From: Sciurus carolinensis
Taxonomy: Eukaryota; Chordata; Mammalia; Rodentia; Sciuridae
Reading direction: 5' to 3'
DNA length: 64,000 nt
Assembly: GCF_902686445.1 (NCBI RefSeq)
Contig: NW_025920103.1
Location: forward strand, 4,138,783-4,202,782
Below the pieces are notes generated by a model. It was not told the DNA's origin. It searched no databases and saw only the letters and a program-made list of their open reading frames with translations. Numbering within the stretch: the first letter of the stretch is position 1; every line of letters starts with the position of its first letter. Both the position numbers and the translations under genes were made by a program. Positions 36,077 through 46,180 of this stretch are shown one piece after another.

Positions 36077-38381
36077 CTCTGGTCTGTGGCTCTGTGCTCT
36101 CTGCTCTGTGCTCTAGACCCTGGTCACTGTGCTCTGTGGTCTGTGCTCTGCCTCTGTACTCTGGCTCTGGTTCTGAGCTCCAGGCTCTGGGCTCTGTGTT
36201 CTTTCTCTGTAATCTGAATCTCCGCTCTCTGCTTGGTGCTCTGTGCTCTGGACTCTGTGCTCTGTGCTCTGGGCTCATTGATTTGTGCACTGGACTCTGT
36301 GCTCTGTACTGTGTGCTCTGGGCTCTGTTCTCTGGGCTCAGTGCTGTGGGCTCTGGCTCTGTACTCTGTGCTTTGCTCTCTGTTCTCTGTGCTCTGTGCT
36401 CTGGGATCTCAAATCATTGATTTGTGACTGTGCTCTGTGCTCTGTGCTGTGTGCTTTGGGTCCTTTGCTCTGGGCTCTGTGCTCAGTGCTCTGTACACTG
36501 CACTCTGTGCTCTCTCCTCTGTGTTCTCTGCTCTTGGCTCTGGGCACTGTGCTTTAGGATCTGGTCTCTGGTAACTGTGCTCTGTGCTCTGTGCTCTGGA
36601 CTCTGTGTTCTGGTCTCTGTTCTCTGTGCTCTTTGCTCTGGTCTCTGCACTTTGGCATCTGACTCTGGGCTCTGGGTTCTGTGCTCTAGGCTCTAGGCAC
36701 TGTGCTCTGTGCTGTTTTCTGTCTCTGTACTCTGGCTCTGTACTCTGTGTCTGGGCTCTTGGCTCTGTGCTCTGTGCTCTGTGCTCTGGTTTCTGTGCTC
36801 TGCACTCCTTGCTCTGTGTCCTGTTCTCTGTGCTCTGCACTCTGTGCTCTGCACTCTGTCCTCCGGGCTCTGTTTCTGTGTTGCTACTCTGTTCTCTGTG
36901 CCCTTTGCTCTCTGCTCTGCGCTAAGGGTTCTGGCTCTGTGCTCTATGCTCGGCACTCTGCACTCTGGGCTCTGGCTCTATGTTCTGTGTTCTCTGCTCT
37001 GCGCTCTCTGCTCTGTGCTCTCTGCTCTGGCTCTGTGCTCTGTGATCTGTTCTACACCCTGTTCTCTAATCTCTTGGTTCTGGGCTTTGGCTCTCTGCTC
37101 TGTCTCTGTACTCTGGTTCTTGACTTTGTCCTTTGTACTCTGTGCTCTGTGCACAGGGCTCTGACTCTGAGCAATGGCTCTGTGCACTGTGCTCTGTGCT
37201 CTGCGCCCAGTGCTCAGGTCTCTGTTCTCAGTGATCTTTGCCCTGGGCTTTGCCTCTGTGTTCTGTGCTCTTGGCTCTGGGCTCTGTCATTTGATCTCTG
37301 TGTTCTGTGCTCTGTACTCTGGGATCTGGGCTCCAGCTCTGTTCTTTGTGTTTTGTGCTGTGGGCTCTTTGCTTGGAGATCTGGGCTCTGGGATATGTTC
37401 TGTCTCTGTACTCTGTCTGGTCTCTGTGTTCTGTGCTTGGTGCTCTGGGCTGTGTGTTCTGTGATGTGTGCTGTACACCCTGTTCTATGGGCTGTGTGCT
37501 GTGCTCTGGTCTCTGGGCTCTGGCTCTGTGCTCTGTGTTCTGGCTCTGTGCTCTGTGCTCTGTGCTCTGTGTTCTGGTGCTGTTCTCTATGCTCTGTGCT
37601 GTGAGCTCTGGGCTCTGGGCTCTGTGTTCAGAGGTACTCTGACCTCTGACCTCTGGTCTTTGTTCTGTTTCTCTATACTTGGTCTGGGCTCTGAGCTCTG
37701 TGCTCTTGCTCTCTGCTCTGTGCTCTAGCTCTGCACTCTGAGCTCTAGGCTCTGGCTATTTCTTCTGGGTCTGTGCACTGCACTCTTCGCTCTGGACTCT
37801 GGATCAGTGTTCTGGCTCTGTTCTCTGTGCCTCTTCTCTGCACTCTGTGCTCCAGGCTCTAGCTCTGTATTCTAGGCTCAATTCTGTGGGCTCTGTCCTC
37901 TTTGCTCTGTGCTCTGTGCTCTGTACTCTGGCTCTGTGCTCTGTACTCTGCACTCTGTGCTCTGCACTCTGTGCTCTGGGCTCTGGCCCTGTGCTCTGTG
38001 CTCTCTGCTTTGTGTTCTGGCTCTGTACTCTGTGCTCTTCACTCTTCATTCTGTGCTCTGACTCTGGGCTCTATCTCTGTTCTCTGTGTGCTGTGCTATG
38101 TGCTCTGGGATGTGGGTTTTGTGTTCTGTCTCTGTACTCTGGATCTACGCTCTGAGCTATGTGCTCTCTCTGTTCTGCATGCTGCCTTCTGGGCTCTGGC
38201 TCTGTGCTCTGTGCTTTGTGCTCATGGCTCTGGCTGTGTGCTCTGTTTACTGTGCTCTGGCTCTGTGCTCTATGCTCTGTACTCTGTATTCTGTACTCTG
38301 GCTCTGGCTCTGAGTTCTGGTCACTGTTCTCTCTACTCTGGGCTCTGGGCTGTAGTCTCCTGTGCTCTTTGCACTGGGCTC
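36077..38381 (-). repeat. Array block F (CTCTG on plus strand)
   Basis: 2.3 kb. Its last 330 bp closely resemble the last 330 bp of block D, including 'ttctgcatgctgccttctgg' and the hairpin, so D/E and F/G junctions are copies of one segment. Confidence 0.95.
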
Positions 38382-38395
38382 AGAGAAGGAGCCCA
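38375..38395. other. Array junction F/G hairpin
   Basis: Identical 7-bp stem and 7-base loop as at 35,638-35,658, offset by 2737 bp, again exactly at a strand flip. Confidence 0.9.
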
Positions 38396-39679
38396 GAGCC
38401 AGAACCCAGAGCACAGAGTGCAGAGCACAGGGCCAGGTCCCAGAGCACAGAGCACAGACCACAGAGCCAGAGCCCAGAGCACAGAGTGCCGAGTACAGAG
38501 GACAGAGACCAGAGCTCAGAGCACATAGCACACACAGACCACAACACAGATCCCAGAACACAGAGCTCAGAGCCCAGAGCACAGAGCACAATGACTAGAG
38601 CCCAGAGCAAGAGTACAGAGCACATAGACCACAACAAAAGCACAGAGCCCAGAGCACAGAACCAGAGCAGAGCACAAAGCCAGAGTACACAGTGAGAGCC
38701 CAGAGCCCAGTCCCAGATTACAGAGACAGAATACAGAGCCCAGAGCCTAGAGCCCAGAGCCCAGATCAGAGAGCCCAGTGCCCAGACCAAGTATAGAGAC
38801 ACAAAACACAGAGAACAGAGCCCAGAGCTCAGAGGAAAGAACACAGAGACCATAGCAAAAAGACCAGAGCACACAGCACAGAGCCTAGAGACCAGAGCTC
38901 AGAGACAGAGCACAGAGCACAGAGTTCTGATATCACAGACCATAGCTCTAAGCCCAGAGCCCAGAGCCAAGAACCCATAGCAGGGAGACCAGAGACCACA
39001 GCTGAGGAGCACATAGCTGAGAGCATAGATCCAGAGTACAGAGACAGAACACAGAGCCCACATCCCAGATCTTACATCACAGAGCACAGGGAACAGAGAA
39101 AGAACCCAGAACTCAGAGTGCAGAGCACAGAGCACAGAGTCAGAGGACAGAGCACAGAGTCAGAGCACAGAACACAGGGCAGAGAACAAGAGACCAAAGC
39201 CAGAGCCCAGATAGAGAGTGCAGATCACAGAGCACAGAGCCAGAGTCTACACACAGATCACAGAGCACAAAGCCCAGAGCACATGGCCCAGTGCCAAGAG
39301 CCCAGATCAAGATGTACAGAGCATAGAGACAGAGCCCAGAGAACAGAGCACAGAGCCCAGAGAACATAGCTCACAAACAGAGCAGAGAGTGCAGATCTCA
39401 AAGACCAGAGAAGACAGCACTGATCCCAGAGCACAGAGCCCAGAGCACAGAGTGCAGAGCACAGAGCACAGAGTACAGAGCCAGAGCACAGTGCACAGAG
39501 CACTGAGCCCAGAGCCAGAGCCCAGAGCACGGAAAAAAGAGCACAGAGCACAGAGCACATAGCCAAGAGCCCAAAGCCAAAAGTATATAGCACAGAGAAC
39601 AGAGTAAAGTTGCGCAGAAACTGTAGCACAGAGCACAAACCAGAGCATAGAGCACACAGCTGAGAGCTCAGAACCAGAG
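38389..39679 (+). repeat. Array block G (CAGAG on plus strand)
   Basis: 1.3 kb, ending at the centre of CCAGAGCTCTGG (39,674-39,685). It is the counterpart of block E but about 870 bp longer. Confidence 0.95.
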
Positions 39680-40527
39680 CTCTGGGCTGTGGCTCTGTGC
39701 TATCTGCTCTGCCCTCTGGACTCTGGTCACTGTGCTCTGTGCTCTGTGCTGTGTGCTTTAAGGTATGGGCTCTGGGCACTGTGCTCTGTGCCCTCATCTC
39801 TGGTCTCTGTGCTCTGGCTCTGTGCTCTGGGCTCTCTGTCTGAGCTCTGTGCTCTGGGATCTCTACTTATTGATTTGTGCACTGGGCTCTTAGCTCTGTG
39901 CTGTGTGCTTTGGGCTCTGTGCTCTGGCCTCTGTGCTCTCTGCCCTGTGTTATGTGCTCTGGGCTCTGGGATCTGTCTTCTGTGCTCTGTGCTCTGGCTC
40001 TGTCCTGTGTGCTCTCTTCTCTGGGCTATGTGCTCTGGGCTCTGGCTTCAGGTTCTGTCTCAATACTCTGGGTCTGTGCTCTGAACTCTGTCTGTTCTCT
40101 GGGTCCTGGCTCTGTGCTCTGCACTTTGTGCTCCAGGCTCTGTCTCTGGGTTCCTACTTTGTTTTCTGTGCTCTTGGCTCTCTGCTCTGTGTTCAGGGCT
40201 CTGTGCTCTCTGCTGTGTACTCAGGGCTCTGTGCTCTGCGCTCTTGCACTGTGCTCTGGCTCTGCACTCTACACTTTGCACCCTGTGCTCTCTGCTCTGT
40301 GTTCTGTGCTTTCTGCTCTGTGCTCTCTGCTCTGTGTTCTGGGCTCTGTGTTCTGGTTCTGTGCTCTGTACTCTGGCTCTGCACTCTGTGCTCTCTGCTC
40401 TGTGTTCTGTGTTCTGTGCTCTGTGCTCTGGTCTATGTTCTCTGTGCTCTGTGCTCTGGTCTCTGCACTTGGACTCTGGCTCTGTGCTCTGCGCCCTGTG
40501 CTTTGGCTCTAGGCACTGTGCTCTGTG

Positions 40528-40529
<2 letters not shown>
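39680..40529 (-). repeat. Array block H (CTCTG on plus strand)
   Basis: 850 bp, opening with a GGCTGTGGCTCTGTGCT phrase that resembles the start of block F, then passing into the (CT)n tract. Confidence 0.95.

Positions 40530-40583
<54 letters not shown>
40530..40583. repeat. (CT)n microsatellite at the right edge of the array
   Basis: About 27 uninterrupted CT dinucleotides follow the last array units without a gap. Confidence 0.97.
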
Positions 40584-40587
<4 letters not shown>

Positions 40588-40680
40588 TGCATACAGACAC
40601 TCTACCTCTCCACTTAATAAAATCTCTTGCATGAGTTCTCACATCTGGACTGGTTTCTGGATTCTTTCATTCAGTTCTGC
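40584..40680 (+). other. AATAAA-bearing segment after the array; possible LTR R/U5
   Basis: 'ccacttaataaaatctcttg' (AATAAA signal near 40,616) is followed after about 30 bases by a T-rich stretch 'ggtttctggattctttcatt'. This is how a poly(A) site or an LTR R-U5 region looks. No matching LTR start was found to the left, where the array lies, so this is an inference. Confidence 0.3.
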
Positions 40681-43468
40681 TCACAAGATTACCAAGGGAC
40701 ACAGGGTTAGAACTTTGATGCTGGACGACAGGTGTACAGACATGTGGCTATATCTCTGCTTTGACAGACCTTCCATGTAAGGGAAATATGGCACACACCA
40801 GAGCCAACTGTCTGTGCTAGACTCGACATCCAGATGCTGCTCACAGCTTGCAAAATCCCATACCCCACACCCCGATCTGACTGCCCTGCAGCCCTGTGTA
40901 CCTTGGAGAAGAAAGCAGCATGCTTCACACTCAGCATGGTACCCTGGTATCTCACATCAACTAGTCTGCAAAACCTCCACGTCTGCCCATGACCTTCCTT
41001 CTCTCCTGCCAACTAGAGTCCTGGGGCACACCTTTCCACCATGCATTCCCTCCCCACCACCCCTCAGGGATAGCGCACAGTGAGGACAGGGTCCAGGTTC
41101 TCCTGCCCACTGCCCACATCCACCACTGTCACTCATCCTCCTGGAGATCATTGATGGAAGGGTAAGCAAACCCAATGACTGCCTGTTCCTACCTTTGTCC
41201 AGGGTTGCCACAGATCATTCTCATGTGCTACAAAGCACCAAGTACCCCTCAATCCCTGGCCTATGACCTTGCCATTCTTCCTGGGCACAAGCTCATGTGG
41301 CCACGTGCCCAATCCTGTTCGGCAATATTCCAAGACTTGCCACCTTTCTAAACAGCTCCTTGTCCCACAACAAAGACCAAACCTGTCCTGATCCTCTCTT
41401 GAAGCTGTTCTTGCACAGCCTCTCTACCACCCACTCCCTATGGTCCATGGCCAGCACCAGGGAACAATGGCCATCCACACCCAGCCTAATAGACAGAAGA
41501 CCAAATATGCCTCACAAACATGCTGAGAAGGCCACACCAGCAGGTGACCAGGTCTCTGACTGCTGAGCCATGCCCAGAGAGGCTGTGAGCATCTAGAGGA
41601 CCTACTGGCATCTGAGACATGATCCTTTGAGTTGTGAACTTCTGAGGACCTGTCTCCTGCTTCCACTACCTGATGGGAATCACACAAGAAAATCTCTCTG
41701 GGCCAAAATAGCATGTGTCTCTTTCTTCTACAATATGAAGCCCTGGGTCTCAGCAAACTTGGAATGCACCCCTAAGCAACGGTGACCCTGGGATAAAGAA
41801 CAGAGGCTTTACCTCTGGCTGGAACCTTGTGCACATCTCTCATGAGAACCCTCAGCAGCCAACTGCACTCTTCTGTACCTCATGCATGAATGGTGATGAA
41901 GGTAGTGAACATGCATTAGAATATCATTTATTTACTTCTGATCACATTGACAAGATGCTATTGTAATTATTTCACACCTGCCCTGTGCCAGGCACCCTTC
42001 CAACCCCAAAACACACTACTCATTCTAGTCCTTTCCACATGTTTATTCCTATGGCCCTGAGAGCCTCTTGGGACCTAGATGTGGGACACAGGCCCAGCAG
42101 CCCCCATTTGCCCTTCATGTCCACTGTCCATTCATGGACTATGTCATCCTTCCAGGCTTAGGAGGCAGATGGGAAGAGATGGTCATGGTACCCATGGCTG
42201 GCATGGCCTCAGACACCCAGCACTGAGGAGGCAGGGGGAGTTTGTTCGGGGCCTGCCTCACAGTCAGCAAGAAACTCTGATGCCATACTGCTGATGGTGT
42301 CCTGGCTGTGAACTCCTGCACCTACTGCCAGCCCTTCTGGGGCTCTGGTGGCATATCCACCCCTCAGCACCCTGGTGGAACCTTTACAGACACAGGCCTA
42401 CACTGCCTCTACCTATAGCAGAAGCTCTGTAGGCTGGTGAGCGCTGCCAAACCCAGCCTCCTGGCAGCCATGCAGTAGTGGAGTTCATTCCAGAGCTAGC
42501 TGCACCAACTCCTTGCTTCCTTCTTGCACCCAGAAACTAGGGAAGCAGAACATGCTGAAACCTGGCTGTCCTCGCCAACCCAGGCTGCCTCCCACAAAAT
42601 CCAACTTTGGGGAAGGCAGTGAAGTCTGTGGGGAGGGAGGGGGTCTGGGTTTGAACCAAATGATTAGCAAATCCACATTTTGTTGATGCAAGGTGAGTTA
42701 TGTACCCACTGGGCTCTGAGGAAGGGGCCTGGCATGGAGGCAGCTCTCAAGGTGTACCAAGTGCTTCACCTGTCACCAAGGGTCAGAACCAAGCCCCACC
42801 TGGACACCTTTTGACCATCCCATCAGAGCAAGTTTCTTGGCTACACAGGTTAAGAAGATACGCATGGAGAAGTCCAACAACCCATTTTTGGGTGCATGAC
42901 AAAGGTGACCCCACAGTCAGGGCCACAGGGTCATCTGATCCCAGGGGTCAGTGTTTGACCCAAACTCTAAGTAAAGGACTACCATCTCCCACCCAGCAGG
43001 ACCAGGCCATCAGGTGTGATGCACGTTCTCGCTCAGTGGAATAAAGCGGTCCCTGTCTGTGTTCAGTGACAGCTCACTCACCCCCAGAATTAAACTAACA
43101 AGCTTCAGAAAGAGGAAAAAAGCAAATCACTATTGTGTAGACTGTTAATCTAGATGTCTCTCACACCACTTTTTCTAACATTTAATCATTAGAGCATTAG
43201 CAGATGATCTAGTTATATGCAATTAATACAAAGCTGATTTAAGAATGAATTCTGCTTCAAATCTGCCTTTGTAATTTCCATTTCTTTGTTTTTTGCTTCA
43301 AGATCTAATAAGTTCTTTCAATTGCCCTTTTGAGCACATCTTTAGTAAAAAGCACATTTTTTAGGTGCCATAACTGAAAGTCTTAAAACATAAGAAACTG
43401 GAAATGACCAGTGCTGTATAAAATAATATTAGCTGATATGCACAGAATCTTGTAAAAGTTAACATTAG
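40681..43468. other. Unique GC-moderate sequence, unassigned
   Basis: 2.8 kb, more GC-rich than the left flank, with several overlapping open frames up to 114 codons on both strands (for example 42,700-43,044 plus and 41,424-41,756 minus). None shows a domain that I recognise, and splice-like context is not convincing. An AATAAAGCGG motif at about 43,041 could be a poly(A) signal. It could hold a decayed gene or LTR, but I cannot name it. Confidence 0.4.
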
Positions 43469-43545
43469 GAGCTTAGGTACAGCTCACTGGTAGATTACCT
43501 AGGATGCATGCAGCCCTGAATCCACTCCCAAGCAGAAAAAAGCAT
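43469..43545 (+). mobile_element. Degenerate tRNA-derived SINE (ID-like)
   Basis: 'gcttaggtacagctcactgg' and 'agattacctaggatgcatgc', then a weak B box ('gaatccactcccaagcagaa') and an A-rich end. Old copy. Confidence 0.55.
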
Positions 43546-43868
43546 GTCTAATGATAAATCATGCAATATGAATGACATTGGGTATAAACATTGCCAAAAT
43601 TCAGTAATAGTTTCTTGAAAGCCAAACACGAGTTTCAAACTTTTTATCTAGTTTACACATTCAAGTTTTTTTTTTCTTCAAAATTTGTAAGAAGAGTGAG
43701 ATTTCTAATCTTCATAAGATTTGGATTATTTTTATACGATTTGGATGCTGTTAGATTATCCTATTCTTTGTTCAATTAAATATATTGCCCATTTTGAAAA
43801 GGTAAAATCTTCAAAACCATAATGTTGTCATCAAACACTGTGATAAGCAGCGATTTAATTTCAATTTC

Positions 43869-43881
43869 AATAATTCTTAAG
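43869..43881. repeat. Left target-site duplication of the L1
   Basis: AATAATTCTTAAG here matches AATAATTTCTTAAG at 49,734-49,747 apart from one T in the T-run, right where the L1 begins and ends. Confidence 0.7.
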
Positions 43882-43883
43882 AT

Positions 43884-45092
43884 TTCTACATAGAGACAGC
43901 CACAAGTCCCCGAGCCAACGGAGAGCTTCGATCCCCAAGCAGCCTCTGGGATCAGGGCAGGGCAGCCAGAGACTTCTTCAGGCGACTCTGCCCACTCCGT
44001 CCACAGGCTCTTTCCACAGGGCGTGATCCAAGATGGTGGACTAGAGGGGGACTGCATCCCCAGTCGCTCCAGAACCCAGGAGTTAAGAAGGGGAGGCATT
44101 GAGAGACTCGGACCAAAATAGAGCCACGGGTGAGTCTGCCCACTGGGTAAAGTTCGGCCCGGGTGGCAGACCCAGATAGAGGTGGCTTATCGGAGAGGGC
44201 AGGGCAGCTAGAGTCTTCCACAGGCAGCCCTGCGCACTCCAGTGCTGGGCCCCTCCCACACAGCCAGCTTCTCCAGGTTCTCGGAGCAGGCCCCCTACTG
44301 AGAGCCTTTCTGATCAGAACAAGCTCCAAGTCCCGGAGCCAGCGCGGCATACTCTGGCCCGCAAGCGGCTTCAGGGACCAGGACAGGGCAACCAGCGACC
44401 TCCTCAAGCAGCCTGGACCCCTGCGGTGGGAGGTGCCTTTCAAGGCTAGCTTCTTGGAACAGACTGCCCAGTGAGAGCTTTTCTACATAGAGACAGCCAC
44501 AAGTCCCCGAGCCAACGGAGAGCTTCGATCCGCAAGCAGACTTGGATCAGGGCAGGGCAGCCAGAGACTTCTTCAGGCGGCTCTGCCCACTCCGGCCGCA
44601 GGCTCTTTCCACGGGGTGATCCAAGATGGTGACCTAGAGGGTGACTGCATCTCCAGTCGCTCCAGAACCCAGGACTCAAGAAGGGGAGTCATCAAGAGAC
44701 TTGGACAAAAATAGAGTCACGGGGTGAGTCTCCCTCACTGGGTGAAACGTGGCCTGGGCGCCAGGCACAGATAGGGGTGGCTTATCATAGTAGAGTAGGG
44801 CAGCTAGAGTCTTCCCAAGGTAGCCTTCCACACTCCGGTGGTGCGCTCCCCCCACACGGTCAGCTGCATGGTGCAGGCCCCCAGTGAGAGCCTTTCTGCA
44901 CAGAACCATCTCCAAGCCCTGGAACCAGTAGGGGCTAGGGGCAGCTTTCTTCGGAAGCACTGCATTATCAAATTCCTCCAAGACTTCAGGCTACTGAAGG
45001 CTTGGAGGTGATACACTGGAAATCTACCGGGACACTATAAGCCAATAGAGGAAATCTGCAATATCTCAGATTCCCACTGATATCTGAACAAT
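43884..45092 (+). promoter_or_regulatory. L1 5'UTR with two 597-bp tandem promoter monomers
   Basis: 'ttctacatagagacagccac' starts at 43,884 and again at 44,481, giving a period of 597 bp. The second copy is similar up to about 44,937 and then runs into a linker before ORF1. Each monomer carries CCAAGATGG (44,028-44,036; 44,621-44,629), resembling the YY1 site found in L1 promoters. Smaller subrepeats ('gggcagggcag', 'gtgagagc.tttct') recur inside each monomer. GC-rich compared with its surroundings. Confidence 0.85.
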
Positions 45093-46133
45093 ATGAGAAA
45101 ACAAGGGAATAAAATGTCCCAAACAAACCTAGATACTACATCAATAAAACCCAATGACAGCACAGCAGAAGAAATGTCTGAAAGGGAGTTCAGAATGTAC
45201 ATAATTAAAACAATCAGAGAAGCAAATGAGGACATGAAAGAGCAAATGCAGGCATTGAAGGAGGAGATGAAAGAGCAAATGCAGGCATTAAATGATCGCA
45301 CCAATTAACAGTTAAAAGACCAAATACGGGAAGCAAGAGATCATTTCAATAAAGAGTTAGAGATACTGAAAAAAAACAAACTGAAATACTTGAAATGAAG
45401 GAAACAATAAACCAAGTTAAAAACTCCATAGAAAGCATAACCAATTGGGTAAAACACCTGGAAGACAGAACCTCAGACATTGAAGACAAAATATTTAATC
45501 TTGAAAGCAAAGTTGGCCAAACAGAGAAGATGGTAAGAAATCATGAACAGAATCTACAAGAATTATGGGATATCATGAAAAGGCCAAATTTGAGAATTAT
45601 TAGGATTGAGGAAGGCTTAGAGAAACAAACCAAAGGAATGAACAATCTATTCAATGAAATAATATCAGAAAATTTCCCAAGTCTGAAGAATGAAATGGAA
45701 AACCAAGTACAAGAGGCTTATAGAACTCCAAATATACAAAATTACAACACACCCACACCAAGGCACAATATTATGAAGATACCTAACATACAAAGACAGA
45801 ATTTTAAAGACCGCGAGAAAAAAGAATCAAATTACATTCAGAGGGAAACCAATAAGAATATCAGCAAATTTTTCAATCCAGACCCTAAAAACTAGAAGGG
45901 CCTGGAACAACATATACCAAGCCCTGAAAGAAAATGGATGCCAACCAAGAATCTTATACCCAGCAAAACTTACCTTCAAATTTGACGATGAAATAAGATC
46001 CTTCCATGATAAACAAAAGCTAAAGGAATTTGCAAAAAGAAAGCCAGCATTACAGAACATTCTCAGCAAAATATTCCATGACGAAGAGATGAAAAACAAC
46101 GATGCAAATCAGCAACAGGAGGCGCTAGTCTAA
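45093..46133 (+). pseudogene. L1 ORF1 (RNA-binding chaperone), broken
   Basis: Encodes the L1 ORF1 nucleic-acid chaperone that trimerises and coats L1 RNA. From ATG 45,093 the N-terminal part runs into a coiled coil with an 11-residue tandem duplication (MKEQMQAL at 45,234 and again 33 bp later). An in-frame TAA lies at 45,306. A one-base loss in the A-run at about 45,370-45,378 moves the frame. The open stretch to 45,895 covers the coiled-coil end and the RRM (NLRIIRIEEG). A further indel in a T-run at about 45,867-45,872 shifts frame again, after which the C-terminal domain (YPAKLTFKFDDE and following) runs to TAA 46,131-46,133. About 346 codons overall, normal for a rodent L1 ORF1. Confidence 0.9.
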
Positions 46134-46180
46134 AGGAATAGCCAAATAAAGGAGAAACCAAATCATGTCAAAAAAAAAAT

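Larger units (their letters stand above)
19853..40529. repeat. 20.7-kb strand-switching tandem array of degenerate CAGAG units
   Basis: Continuous low-complexity array whose basic unit is 6-7 bp (CAGAGCA, CAGAGCC, CAGAGTA and variants; CTCTGTG/CTCTGGG on the other strand). CpG is rare throughout. Unit order is not random: longer phrases recur, including a 'cattgatttgtgcactgggc' phrase, a 'gctctgggatgtgggctctg' phrase and a 'gtgctgtacaccctgttctc' phrase, showing higher-order repeats of a few hundred bp. The orientation flips at about 22,070, 26,663, 29,345, 35,648, 36,076, 38,385 and 39,679, giving eight blocks. The unit has few stop codons in any frame, so long open frames occur on both strands; I treat these as non-coding by-products. 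Confidence 0.97.

Noticed and set aside
19853..40529. CRISPR-like or centromeric array
   Set aside because: There are no constant repeats with unique spacers and no 100-200 bp satellite monomer. The unit is a degenerate 6-7-mer in a rodent genome.
19798..40634. Dozens of open frames of 60-442 codons on both strands
   Set aside because: They are products of the 6-7 bp unit, which lacks stops in most frames. They overlap on both strands, have no domains and repeat the same few residues.
42830..42890. An LRRYAW string in the plus-strand frame from 42,700, resembling the start of GAB exon 2
   Set aside because: Only six residues match, the surroundings do not continue as a PH domain, and better GAB exons lie at 51-60 kb. 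Treated as chance.
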